Source: JBGVMW01 sp045125095
GTDB taxonomy: Bacteria; Bacillota; Clostridia; Lachnospirales; Lachnospiraceae
Direction: 5' to 3'
Assembly: GCA_045125095.1 (NCBI GenBank)
Contig: JBGVMW010000267.1
Span: 1 to 24,140 of the forward strand
Length of the DNA: 24,140 nucleotides
This document shows, piece by piece, positions 1 through 8,029 of the stretch. Position 1 is the stretch's first letter; each line of letters opens with the position of its first letter. The notes beneath the pieces were generated by a model. The model was given only the letters and a program-made list of their open reading frames with translations. It had not been told where the DNA came from and ran no database searches. Made by a program: the position numbers and the translations under genes.

Positions 1-155
1 TTGGGTCTGGTAGCTGCATTGTCACTATAAAGAACAGAAAAACGCTCTTCATTGATTGCAGGAAAAACAATATTTGCAAAGTCATTTGCCCATGATTTTT
101 GTAGAAACCGTTTGTTTCTTTCGCTCATGGAATATAAAGGAGCAAATAAGTTCAT
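1..155 (-). CDS. Transposase, N-terminal part (runs off window)
   Basis: Reading leftward from ATG at 153-155 there is an open frame of 51 codons to the window edge. It contains KSWANDFANIVFPAINEERF and then YSDNAATRP, a pattern I know from the N-terminus of DUF772-type (IS1182/IS5-like) transposases, where the next residues are usually NTPVN. An internal ATG at 126-128 (MSERNKRF) is the alternative start. Neither start has a good ribosome binding site. No terminal inverted repeat can be defined because only one side of the element is present. Family is recognised from memory of related proteins; the exact IS family is uncertain. Confidence 0.55.
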   Translation of the reverse strand, partial: MNLFAPLYSMSERNKRFLQKSWANDFANIVFPAINEERFSVLYSDNAATRP

Positions 156-470
156 TTGTTGAAATTGATTTGTTTTAAAAGCCATAATATCACCGCACAT
201 TCATATAGTTTTTATAATTATATTTTACTATATTTGAGTGCTTTTATCATCACTTTTGACACCTTAACTAGTCATTCACTTGAAACATATTCTTACACTT
301 CCTTACTCAATATACTGAAAGATTCTGTCCAAGGCAAAATACTCCCAGTAAAGCACAATTGTTAACATAAATATTTTAACATTGAAAATTAGAGAATGTC
401 AGTGTTTTTTTTACAAACGATTTTTTTCGTGATTCTGTAATAAAAATATACAGGAACTATTTGTGCATAT
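156..470. other. Gene-free AT-rich gap beside the transposase
   Basis: No convincing gene: the only open frame here has no ribosome binding site and odd composition. The stretch should hold the outer end of the insertion sequence, but the end cannot be placed without the other inverted repeat. A weak hairpin (ACATTG near 379 with CAGTGT near 402) followed by eight T residues could stop plus-strand transcription. A short inverted repeat lies at about 410-440. No clear terminator for the minus-strand gene that stops at 471 was found. Confidence 0.4.
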
Positions 471-1541
471 TTACTCATGTTGAAAGAACTGTTTTTTCTG
501 CACTTTTTCAAACCATAATCCACATTTTTCTTCATGTTTGAAAGCGTTTTCCACACATAACCCCATTAATTCCACCAGATGAATGTGGAAATCCATTGCA
601 ATGCCATCAATAGCATACTCTAACCAGCCATACATATCCACCATACCACTATTCGATGCCGTCTGAATTGCTTCTTTTTCCATCTCACCCGTGTGCATAA
701 TTTCTATATTATGGTTGAGATACGCAGTTGCTGCAATCACTCCGTAACAGCCCCAGTCTGATACCGTTGCCGTAAGCACATGTTCCGCAGCTGTTTTTGC
801 CATACTTCCGCCACCACAACCGCAGGTACATCCATTTTCTTCCATGTACGGAACATAATTCTGCAACTGCTCCTTTAACGCACCCATCCCCAGTTCATTA
901 CCCAGATCACCAATTGCCATATTCCATATGCCGGCTTCCTTACATTTTTCAAATAAAATATCGGATTTTGCCTCTAATGCAGTCAAATCTTTTCCCACTG
1001 CATTATGATACACACCTTTCTCATTGGCTCCCGGTGCTTCTACTGCAATGACGACTTTGGGAGGTATCGTTGCCAGTAACCAGTCTGCTTCTGCTTTCGC
1101 TTTTTCATTTTCCTTTGTAAATGCATACGCCCCTACGGAAATAGGATATTCCTTCAATTCCTCAAGTTCGGAATAAAAATGAAGCCCTATCACCGGTGCA
1201 AGATTCCGAATGGCTCCTATTGCTTCCTCTGGACAGATAAGCAATGGTTTTACCTGATATGCTTTTACCAAAGCCCTGGCTAACAGCATGGAGCCAACAA
1301 TCCCATCCATCTCTGCATGTTTATTGGGAAGAAGTACAAAACCTGTGATGATATAAACAACATCCTCTTTTTGCAACTCACTCTGCAAGCCTTTGGCACA
1401 CTGCATAGTCAAAGGTTCTCCTGCTAATTTTCTTGCTCCATCATACAGAATACGACATACACCATATCCTCTTGGATCTATGTTCATAAGCTGGTCTAGA
1501 TTTTCTCCTACATTCCATTCTGTTAGCTGTCTTTGATTCAT
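471..1541 (-). CDS. DUF4392 / D-glutamate cyclase-like protein
   Basis: A 356-residue soluble protein resembling the DUF4392 family, named after the C-terminal domain of mammalian D-glutamate cyclase, which converts D-glutamate to 5-oxo-D-proline. Visible features are the early segment MNIDPRGYGV, a GF-(V)LLPNKHAEMDGIVGS-type stretch around residues 66-85 that fits the family's nucleotide/substrate region, and a Cys-rich glycine segment CTCGCGGGSM around residues 240-249. The start is supported by AGGAGG 7 bases upstream of ATG. It lies 32 bases downstream of the hydrolase on the same strand, so the two are probably co-transcribed. Activity on glutamate in bacteria is not established; the family call is from memory. 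Confidence 0.65.
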   Translation of the reverse strand: MNQRQLTEWNVGENLDQLMNIDPRGYGVCRILYDGARKLAGEPLTMQCAKGLQSELQKEDVVYIITGFVLLPNKHAEMDGIVGSMLLARALVKAYQVKPLLICPEEAIGAIRNLAPVIGLHFYSELEELKEYPISVGAYAFTKENEKAKAEADWLLATIPPKVVIAVEAPGANEKGVYHNAVGKDLTALEAKSDILFEKCKEAGIWNMAIGDLGNELGMGALKEQLQNYVPYMEENGCTCGCGGGSMAKTAAEHVLTATVSDWGCYGVIAATAYLNHNIEIMHTGEMEKEAIQTASNSGMVDMYGWLEYAIDGIAMDFHIHLVELMGLCVENAFKHEEKCGLWFEKVQKKQFFQHE

Positions 1542-1573
1542 AGACTTCCTCCTTTTATATGATAATTATTGTA

Positions 1574-2509
1574 CTACTTTTGAAGCATTCGCTGCTTCAG
1601 CCAGTGATAGATATCCTTATATATGGCAACGCAACCTACTTCCTTTAAAATATCATGACGCAACTCCGGATACATTTTCATACTCACATCCTTAACGCCT
1701 GTTTTTTGGAAATACTGATATGCTCGCTGCACACCTTTTCCACAATCTCCTACCGGATCTTTCGTACCCGATGCAAAAAAGACAGGTGTGTCCATATTCA
1801 TTTTCTTTAATTCTTCTTTTTTTCCGGTAGATGCCATGGCACTTAACAATTCCCGAAACAAACCGGCAGTAAAATATTGCCCACGCAGCGGGTCTGCTAT
1901 ATAATCATCCAAGGCTTTTGTATTGGAATTCAACCAGTCGTACTCCGTACGGTTTGGTGCAAAAATCTTGTTGTATGTTTCAAAGGTCAATTGCTTTATC
2001 ATTGGACTGGTGTGATCTTCTCCCACTTTTGCGGCTTCATGATTCACTATGCCTTTCGCTAACACCAACTGGGCTGATGGTGTCTGTCCGGTTCCAATAA
2101 GAATTGCCGCATCCATTTCCCCCGGATATTGAATCAGATACGAACGGACTAAAAATGAACCAAGTGAAAATCCTAAAATGCCATAAGGAACATTCGGAAA
2201 CTTTTGTTTTATCATATTTTTGCAGGTGTGCATATCTTTTACCACCCAATTCCAACTGCCTACCGGGCCAAAATACATTGGCTCTGCCCCCTCTGCAATA
2301 GAGGTGCCATGACCGATATGGTCGTTTCCTACAATTACAAAGCCTTTCTCTGTAAAATATTCCGCAAAGGCTTCATATCTCAATATATGCTCTGTAACGC
2401 CATGTGAAACCTGCAATACTGCAACGATGTCTCCCTCCGGAAGCCATTCTACTGCGTGAATTGTTGTTTTTCCATCGGCAGATGGAAAATAAAATTCTTT
2501 TTTTATCAT
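1574..2509 (-). CDS. Alpha/beta hydrolase, monoacylglycerol-lipase / S33 type
   Basis: A 311-residue cytoplasmic alpha/beta-hydrolase of the serine aminopeptidase S33 / monoglyceride lipase group. The oxyanion segment SHGVTEH is at residues 35-41, the nucleophile elbow GFSLGS puts Ser at 115, the acid is Asp251 in SGTKDPVGD, and the His is 285 in PELRHDIL, so the triad is complete. Length fits the family. There is no signal peptide. Start ATG follows a purine-rich GGGGGTAGG site. Likely substrates are lipid esters or lysophospholipids, but the sequence does not define them. It is the first gene of a probable two-gene unit with the DUF4392 gene. Confidence 0.85.
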   Translation of the reverse strand: MIKKEFYFPSADGKTTIHAVEWLPEGDIVAVLQVSHGVTEHILRYEAFAEYFTEKGFVIVGNDHIGHGTSIAEGAEPMYFGPVGSWNWVVKDMHTCKNMIKQKFPNVPYGILGFSLGSFLVRSYLIQYPGEMDAAILIGTGQTPSAQLVLAKGIVNHEAAKVGEDHTSPMIKQLTFETYNKIFAPNRTEYDWLNSNTKALDDYIADPLRGQYFTAGLFRELLSAMASTGKKEELKKMNMDTPVFFASGTKDPVGDCGKGVQRAYQYFQKTGVKDVSMKMYPELRHDILKEVGCVAIYKDIYHWLKQRMLQK

Positions 2510-2566
2510 CTACCTACCCCCTTTTCTTATGTTTTTCATTCCCAAATATTTTTTTGTAATAGAAAT

Positions 2567-2611
2567 AATTGCGAAACTATTATCCACCCATGATATTATA
2601 GTTTCGCAATT
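2567..2611 (+). terminator. 14-bp hairpin with T-tract on the plus strand
   Basis: AATTGCGAAACTAT at 2567-2580 pairs perfectly with 2598-2611 across a 17-base loop and is followed by a T-run on the plus strand (through 2615). No plus-strand gene lies upstream, so its target is unclear; it may stop antisense transcripts or act in the leader of the hydrolase gene read from the other strand. Confidence 0.5.
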
Positions 2612-2704
2612 TTTTACTTCTCACCCTTAATATAGTTATTTTAACACATTCTTTCTGTAATTGCCATGAAATATACCTCTTTATCTCAAAATTTCCTAGT
2701 ATAC

Positions 2705-2736
2705 AAAAAAGATGCCTAAGTTTCCTCAAGCATCTT
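2705..2736 (-). terminator. Terminator of the CPBP protease gene
   Basis: On the minus strand a 12-bp stem (2725-2736 with 2709-2720, two G-T pairs) closes a four-base GAAA loop and runs into six T residues (2705-2710 complement). It lies 16 bases after the protease stop codon, the expected place for its intrinsic terminator. Confidence 0.85.
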
Positions 2737-2751
2737 CTTTACAAAACATTT

Positions 2752-3708
2752 TTATTGTTTTTCTTTCTTCTTCCAGAAAAGCAAATATGCACATCCTGCA
2801 AGAAGCACAATGGTAACAGCAAGACCGCCTTCTAACCCAAAGTCTCCACCGTTCCATAACGTTCCACTTTCCATCGCATCTGCTTCTAATACAGAGCAGG
2901 ATAAATTCATGCCGCTGACACGAATACCGTATACATTTCCCTGTACCAGATTCCATACACTGTGTAATGCACCTACACCCCATATATTTTCCGTTTTTAA
3001 GAAATAAAGAGACGCAAATACACCAAACAATACCAGATTTACAACTGCCAATACGGAAATACCACTATTAGACAAATGAAGTACGGCAAACACAACTGCA
3101 TTACAGATGATTGCAACAATCACAGAGCTTCGTCTGGCAATGGATACCATCAGATATCCTCGGCACATCACTTCCTCTGCCAATCCCTGGATCATAAATC
3201 CAATTACAAACATCAGGAACATTCCCGCGGAAAATGAAGAAGAAACTTGTAATTGCAAGCTTCCTGTAACCACACAAATCAAAACAGCAACGGAAAACAT
3301 CACAAATCCAGCTAAACAACCTTTTCCATATTCCTTCCACATGTTTTTCTTTACAAAACCAAGTGTGGTCATTTTTCTTTTTTCTAATAATTTACAATAC
3401 AGGCATACAACCAGAATTAAGCCTGCATTGGCAATCAACATAGACAGCGTGACGATGTCAGATAACATAAGCTGTTCTGTCAATGCATTTACCTGAAGTA
3501 TATCTCCCCTCAGAGAGTATTCCATCATACTATCTACTAATTCCGGCTCTGAAAACATGGCGATAACCAAGCCTGGCAGCATTATAACAGCTTCCACAAG
3601 TGTCGCCACTAAAAACACAAGTATAAAAATCAATATTTCCACTATCCATGGAAACCCTTTTCTACTTTTTTTGGCTTCTTCTAATGCCGGTGGCAATTTC
3701 CAATTCAT
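2752..3708 (-). CDS. CPBP-family (CAAX/Abi) membrane endopeptidase
   Basis: A 318-residue integral membrane protein with about eight hydrophobic segments. The three CPBP/Abi motifs are present in order: EEVMCRG with Glu178, Glu179 and Arg183; FAVLH with His211; and HSVWN with His249 and Asn253. These mark the intramembrane glutamic proteases related to Rce1, which in bacteria process peptides or confer self-immunity to bacteriocins. No bacteriocin gene is visible nearby. ATG follows GGGGGA at suitable spacing. The 5' leader carries a 10-bp inverted repeat, and a strong terminator follows the gene, so it is probably monocistronic. Substrate unknown. Confidence 0.85.
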   Translation of the reverse strand: MNWKLPPALEEAKKSRKGFPWIVEILIFILVFLVATLVEAVIMLPGLVIAMFSEPELVDSMMEYSLRGDILQVNALTEQLMLSDIVTLSMLIANAGLILVVCLYCKLLEKRKMTTLGFVKKNMWKEYGKGCLAGFVMFSVAVLICVVTGSLQLQVSSSFSAGMFLMFVIGFMIQGLAEEVMCRGYLMVSIARRSSVIVAIICNAVVFAVLHLSNSGISVLAVVNLVLFGVFASLYFLKTENIWGVGALHSVWNLVQGNVYGIRVSGMNLSCSVLEADAMESGTLWNGGDFGLEGGLAVTIVLLAGCAYLLFWKKKEKQ

Positions 3709-3731
3709 TCCTAATCCCCCATTCTTTTCAT

Positions 3732-3767
3732 GTAACTATTCAGCATTGTCCTGTTCAGAATAGTTAC
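3732..3767 (-). repeat. 10-bp inverted repeat in the protease leader
   Basis: GTAACTATTC (3732-3741) and GAATAGTTAC (3758-3767) are perfect complements separated by 16 bases. On the transcribed strand it forms a hairpin about 20 bases upstream of the ribosome binding site of the CPBP gene. The same GTAACTATTC string recurs at 9484-9493. It could be an operator, a leader hairpin or a dispersed repeat. Confidence 0.5.
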
Positions 3768-3784
3768 CTTGCATTTGCAATTTT

Positions 3785-3812
3785 GTATTATTCACATAAT
3801 ACAATAATTCAA
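3785..3812 (-). promoter_or_regulatory. Possible promoter of the CPBP gene
   Basis: Minus-strand TTGAAT (3807-3812) and TAATAC (3785-3790) separated by 16 bases. It overlaps the end of the cbiK coding region and sits upstream of the inverted repeat at 3732-3767. Both hexamers are imperfect, so this is tentative. Confidence 0.35.
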
Positions 3813-4606
3813 CTTGGTTCATTTGTCAATATTTTCTTCTCTGCTTCCTGGAAATGACTGCAATATAACATCTGTATTTCCTCGTATTCCCCTAAACCTT
3901 TCATTACAGCAGTTACCTCTAATCCATGCTGTTCTAATTGACTTCTCCAGCTATCTGGGGTATCCCCTATCATATCTCTACGCACATGGGCACCTGCCAC
4001 AAATAGAAATGGCAGCAGGACAACCTTTTTGATGCCAACATCTGTCACCTTCTTTAAAATCACATCAATACCCGGATACGATCTCACCGTTCCTAAATAC
4101 ATCGTTTCATAACCCAGATCCCTGCATACAGATTCCATCGTTTCATAGACAACATTTCCAGCATGGCATGTTCCATGCCCCATCATGACCAGCGCTGTAT
4201 TCGGCTGCTTTGTATAGATTTGTCCAAGTATACAGGCAACATGCATCATATCATTTCTATCAGCAATTAACGGCTTTGCGAGAACAACTTCTGCAAACCG
4301 CGCCCTCTTAGCCTCTACAAGCTGCACAAGTTTCTCATATTCCTCCCCATATATCACATGAGTAGGAAGAATCCCTATATGAGTAATTCCTAGTGCTTCC
4401 ATTTCCTCTAATGCTTCCGTCACAGATGGTACTCGCCGACCTCTTCGTTCTAACACCTGTCGAACCATCTGGCTGGTATATCCACGAAACACCTGTCTGT
4501 CAGGATAGGTTTCTGCTACCTTCCGTTCTAATGCTGTTATACTTTTTTCTTCTGCATCTTCGCAGGTTGTACCAACACTTACCACTAAAATTCCGTACGT
4601 TTTCAT
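3809..4606 (-). CDS. cbiK: Sirohydrochlorin cobaltochelatase, CbiK type
   Basis: A 265-residue class II chelatase of the anaerobic cobalamin pathway, inserting Co2+ (or Fe2+ for siroheme) into sirohydrochlorin. Family segments are GILVVSVGTT at the N-terminus, PTHVIYGEEYEKL at residues 81-93, MGHGT with His144, and FVAGAHVRRDMIGD with His207. I chose ATG at 4606 (MKTYGIL) because AAGGAG lies 6 bases upstream; an in-frame ATG 11 codons earlier lacks this. In described CbiK proteins the metal/catalytic set is His-Glu-His (His145, Glu175, His207 in Salmonella as I recall); here the middle position is Arg175 in GTVRSYPG. No other cobalamin genes are in the window and no cobalamin riboswitch was recognised. 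Confidence 0.85.
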   Translation of the reverse strand: MKTYGILVVSVGTTCEDAEEKSITALERKVAETYPDRQVFRGYTSQMVRQVLERRGRRVPSVTEALEEMEALGITHIGILPTHVIYGEEYEKLVQLVEAKRARFAEVVLAKPLIADRNDMMHVACILGQIYTKQPNTALVMMGHGTCHAGNVVYETMESVCRDLGYETMYLGTVRSYPGIDVILKKVTDVGIKKVVLLPFLFVAGAHVRRDMIGDTPDSWRSQLEQHGLEVTAVMKGLGEYEEIQMLYCSHFQEAEKKILTNEPS

Positions 4607-4693
4607 CTGAACTCCTTGTTCCTGCTGCGCAGGCTCCATGAAATGGCTATTTATTTCACTTTCCTACACAACTATAGTATTATTCTACTCTCT

Positions 4694-4721
4694 ATCTTAT
4701 CATTCAAATTCTGCTCGTCAA
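4694..4721 (-). promoter_or_regulatory. Probable cbiK promoter
   Basis: Minus strand TTGACG (4716-4721) and TAAGAT (4694-4699) with a 16-base spacer, about 90 bases upstream of the chosen cbiK start. Confidence 0.5.
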
Positions 4722-4752
4722 GTAGTCCCTCTCAAAGACCATATAAAAACTA

Positions 4753-4781
4753 TTGACGCAATATCTGCCAGACATTAAAAT
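4753..4781 (+). promoter_or_regulatory. Probable promoter of the amino acid ABC transporter
   Basis: TTGACG (4753-4758) and TAAAAT (4776-4781) with a 17-base spacer, the best plus-strand sigma-A-type match upstream of the transporter. Confidence 0.55.
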
Positions 4782-4947
4782 ATCTATTATTAACTGCTTG
4801 TAAAAGCATGCAGTATTAAATTACCAGATATGTGCGAAAGCAGAATATATTTTTTTAATAACAAAGTATCTTACTTAGAATACTCTATTTGTAATTACCC
4901 AGTTATTCTAAAATAACATACTCGCATACATATCAGAAAGAGGTCAT

Positions 4948-6480
4948 ATGAACATACGAACAACACAAAGAAGACGATTTTTTGCCATTCTTATGCTGTT
5001 TTTACTGTGTATAGGAATGACATTGTCACTGGTCGGCTGCCAAAAGGCGGAACCTACCAAGGAAATTACCTGCGTAGATGACTTAGCCGGAAGCCGGATT
5101 GGCGTACAGCTTGGTACAACTGGAGACATCTATGCAACGGACTATGAAAAAGACAATTCCGGCACTACGTTAGAACGTTACAGCAAAAGTACGGATGCCA
5201 TTCAAGCATTAAAGCAACATAAAGTGGACTGTATCATTATTGATGAGCAGCCTGCAAAATCCTTTATTGAAAAAAATCCAGAGCTTACAATTATTGAAGA
5301 AGCATTTGCCGTAGAAGAATATGCGATTTGCGTCAAAAAAGGAAACGATGCGTTATGCGCAGACATCAATACTGCTTTGGCAAAATTAAAGGCAGACGGC
5401 ACACTTGATACCATTATCAAAAATTATACTGGCAGTGATGAAGAAAAAGGAAACTATCCTTACCAGATAAAAGAGGTGGAACGCAACAATGGTACGCTCA
5501 CCGTAGCCACCAATGCTGTATTCAAACCATATGAATACTATGATAATGGAAAAATTACTGGACTTGACATGGATATGATACAGGCAGTTTGTGATGAGTT
5601 GGGCATGACTTTAAAAATAGAAGATATGGATTTTGATGCCATTATCAATGCGGTACATTCTGGCAAAGCAGATGTTGGTGTAGCAGGAATGACAGTTACG
5701 GCAGACCGTTTAAAAAATATTAATTTTACAGATTCCTACACCACCTCTAAGCAGGTAATTATTGTGAATGCAGGCACCCCACAGAGTAGTGGCACTTTTA
5801 TCGATCAATTCAAAAACAATTTTATCAAAGATGGTCGTTATCAATATATCCTGAAAGGTCTTGGTAATACATTAATCATTACCATATTTGCACTGATCAT
5901 TGGTACTATGCTAGGTTTCCTTATCGCTATTATCCGCACCAGTCATGACAGAAATGGTGGGCTTACCATACTAAATGCATTGTGCAAAGTGTATGTAACC
6001 ATCATCCGTGGAACACCTGCAGTAGTGCAGCTTCTTATTATTTATTATGTTATTTTCAGCAGTGTGGATATCAACAAAATAATTGTTGCCGTTATTTCAT
6101 TCGGTTTGAATTCTGCTGCATATGTATCAGAGGTTGTCCGCTCCGGTATTATGGCAGTGGATCAGGGGCAATTTGAAGCAGGAAGAAGTCTTGGCTTAAC
6201 TTACAACCAGACCATGATTTCTATTATTTTGCCACAGGCATTTAAAAATATCCTTCCGGCACTTTGCAATGAATTTATCAGTCTTTTGAAGGAAACTTCT
6301 ATCAGTGGCTACATTGGTCTTGTGGACTTAACAAAGGGCGGCGATATTATCCGAAGCACTACCTATGAGGCCTTTATGCCATTAATTGCAGTTGCCTTGA
6401 TTTATTTAGTTATTGTTATAACATTGACAGCCGGTGTAAATGCCCTTGAAAGGAGGTTACGAAACAATGAGCGCAAGTAA
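4948..6480 (+). CDS. Amino acid ABC transporter, permuted binding domain fused to permease
   Basis: A 510-residue lipoprotein/permease fusion of the polar amino acid (His/Gln/Arg/opine) uptake family. A signal peptide with lipobox LVGC places the lipidated Cys at 31. The binding domain is in unusual order. Residues 38-165 match the C-terminal half of family-3 binding proteins (VDDLAGSRIGVQLGTTGD, then IIIDE with Asp99, then LAKLKADGTLDTI). Residues 180-275 match the N-terminal half (TLTVATNAVFKPYEYYDNGK, DMDFDAIINAV, AGMTVTADR with Arg254). Together they make one complete, circularly permuted domain. Residues 300-510 are the HisM-type permease with the EAA loop at about 409-431. The usual ligand contacts (the Asp in IDE, the Arg in TADR) are kept, so it is probably functional. 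It overlaps the ATPase gene by 14 bases. Confidence 0.9.
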   Translation: MNIRTTQRRRFFAILMLFLLCIGMTLSLVGCQKAEPTKEITCVDDLAGSRIGVQLGTTGDIYATDYEKDNSGTTLERYSKSTDAIQALKQHKVDCIIIDEQPAKSFIEKNPELTIIEEAFAVEEYAICVKKGNDALCADINTALAKLKADGTLDTIIKNYTGSDEEKGNYPYQIKEVERNNGTLTVATNAVFKPYEYYDNGKITGLDMDMIQAVCDELGMTLKIEDMDFDAIINAVHSGKADVGVAGMTVTADRLKNINFTDSYTTSKQVIIVNAGTPQSSGTFIDQFKNNFIKDGRYQYILKGLGNTLIITIFALIIGTMLGFLIAIIRTSHDRNGGLTILNALCKVYVTIIRGTPAVVQLLIIYYVIFSSVDINKIIVAVISFGLNSAAYVSEVVRSGIMAVDQGQFEAGRSLGLTYNQTMISIILPQAFKNILPALCNEFISLLKETSISGYIGLVDLTKGGDIIRSTTYEAFMPLIAVALIYLVIVITLTAGVNALERRLRNNERK

Positions 6481-7207
6481 TGTATTAATTGAAGTAAAAA
6501 ATCTTCGTAAAACATATGATGACCATGAAGTATTAAAGGGTATCTCAACTACCATTTCACAGGGAGAAGTCATTGCCATTATTGGTCCTTCCGGTTGTGG
6601 AAAATCTACTTTTTTACGTTCCTTAAACCTGTTAGAGGAACCTACCGATGGTACGATTCTTTTTGAAGGAACTGACATTACAGACAAGAAAGTAAATATC
6701 AATAAGGTGCGTGAAAAGATTGGCATGGTGTTCCAGCAGTTTAACTTATTTCCGAATATGACAGTAAAGGAAAATATTATGTTAGCTCCTGTAAAATTAA
6801 AAAAAATGACAAAAGCGGAGGCTTCCCAAAAAGCTGACACATTGTTACAGCGCATCGGACTGGCTGACAAAGCAGATGCCTATCCTGCCATGTTATCCGG
6901 TGGGCAGAAACAGCGTATTGCCATTGTTCGCGCCCTTGCCATGAATCCCGACGTGCTACTCTTTGATGAGCCAACCTCTGCTCTGGATCCGGAAATGGTT
7001 GGTGAGGTTTTGAGTGTAATGAAAGAGCTTGCTAAAGAAGGCATGACTATGATTGTTGTTACCCACGAAATGGCATTCGCCAGAGAAGTAGCGAACCGTG
7101 TGCTGTTCTTTAATGATGGCATTATTCAGGAGGAAAATCAGCCTGAGGAGTTGTTTACGAATCCAAAGAATCAGCGTCTGAAGGAATTTTTATCGAAGGT
7201 GCTGTAG
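6467..7207 (+). CDS. Amino acid ABC transporter ATP-binding protein
   Basis: A 246-residue ATPase of the GlnQ/HisP group that powers the permease encoded just upstream. Walker A GPSGCGKST at residues 40-48, Q-loop QQF at 90-92, signature LSGGQ at 143-147, Walker B VLLFDE at 163-168 and switch His200 are all present. The start at 6467 is chosen because AAGGAGG lies 9 bases upstream; longer frames begin inside the preceding gene. The coding overlap with the permease gene suggests translational coupling in a two-gene unit. Substrate is not predictable beyond a polar amino acid. Confidence 0.93.
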   Translation: MSASNVLIEVKNLRKTYDDHEVLKGISTTISQGEVIAIIGPSGCGKSTFLRSLNLLEEPTDGTILFEGTDITDKKVNINKVREKIGMVFQQFNLFPNMTVKENIMLAPVKLKKMTKAEASQKADTLLQRIGLADKADAYPAMLSGGQKQRIAIVRALAMNPDVLLFDEPTSALDPEMVGEVLSVMKELAKEGMTMIVVTHEMAFAREVANRVLFFNDGIIQEENQPEELFTNPKNQRLKEFLSKVL

Positions 7208-7305
7208 GGTTATCCCGTTGAAGAAAATGAAGCGCTCGTAGCATAAAGCACACTCTTTGCTTCAAAGTATATGAGGAGAAATTCAACATTTTATGTCTGA
7301 CATGA

Positions 7306-7334
7306 TTGACATAAATTCATCAGTATGTTATACT
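7306..7334 (+). promoter_or_regulatory. Consensus sigma-A promoter for the secreted protein gene
   Basis: TTGACA (7306-7311), 17-base spacer, TATACT (7329-7334), about 37 bases upstream of ATG 7371. It is one of the best promoter matches in the window. Confidence 0.8.
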
Positions 7335-7370
7335 AACGAAGAATTAAAAAATTACATTGGAGGAAAAATC

Positions 7371-7926
7371 ATGAAAAAAAATTAAAACAATAGTATTTAC
7401 TTGTTTATGTTGCTTGTTAATTTGCGGAAACTCAAATCGCGTTTATGCAATAGAACATGACTATCAAAATATTATTGAAAAAAAAGGAACAGAGAAAGAA
7501 CTTGTTTTAAACAAAGGAGAACACACCAAAATTGGTAATATAACGTTAAAATGTGCTGATGAAACTACGGAAACTGTACAAGGAATGACTAGAACAGTTG
7601 ATGCAAGATCAACAACCAAAACATATTATGGATATATGGGAAGTACAAAAATAAAACTATTCAAAATAGTACATACAGTTGTATATAATTATAATTCATC
7701 AACAGCATTTATCATATCATCCACCCCTGTTGTAACACTATATAATTCTAAAGGTAGTTATACTATATCAAAAAATACTTACACAAAAACGCCAAATGCA
7801 CTTGCTGCAATAGCAATTGTTGTAATTGATTATTATAACGCAATGTATGGAAACGCTGGCATAGTATGTGATGCAGAAGTTACACCAGCAGGTAATTTTA
7901 CTGGTACCATTAAAGTACTGTACTAA
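7371..7926 (+). CDS. Small secreted protein of unknown function, frameshifted in an A8 tract
   Basis: ATG at 7371 has GGAGG at 7359-7363 and a strong promoter, but eight A residues (7374-7381) send the frame into TAA after four codons. With one A fewer the frame reads MKKIKTIVFTCLCCLLICGN and continues to 7926, giving about 184 residues with a typical Sec signal peptide ending near RVYA. The mature part (from IEHDYQN) is rich in Thr, Ser, Tyr and Val and looks like a small beta-sheet protein; I do not recognise the family. The frame after the tract is open with no other damage. So this is either a sequencing or assembly indel, a phase-variable or slippage-controlled gene, or a very recent pseudogene. 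Confidence 0.7.
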
Positions 7927-8029
7927 AATTAAAAATATACTATTCTACGATTATTAAGAGAAAAACTATATTTTTAAGTATACGATAACATTCGTATTTA
8001 CAACACTAAAATAAGGGAGATTTTAATCA

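Larger units (their letters stand above)
4607..4947. other. Divergent intergenic region between cbiK and the ABC transporter
   Basis: Contains two outward promoters (4694-4721 minus, 4753-4781 plus). The predicted transporter transcript would have a leader of about 160 bases holding two short hairpins: one around 4793-4815 (ACTGC with GCAGT) and one around 4837-4858 with a GAAA loop, directly followed by seven T residues. The second could be an attenuator. No known riboswitch class was recognised. Confidence 0.4.

Noticed and set aside
156..365. Open frame of 69 codons beside the transposase
   Set aside because: No ribosome binding site and a composition typical of translated AT-rich non-coding DNA.
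2037..2255. Opposite-frame open frames inside the hydrolase gene
   Set aside because: They overlap a gene with a complete catalytic triad; typical shadows of a real coding frame.
4607..4947. Cobalamin riboswitch or T-box upstream of cbiK or the amino acid transporter
   Set aside because: No B12-box or T-box consensus could be found on either strand; only short hairpins are present.
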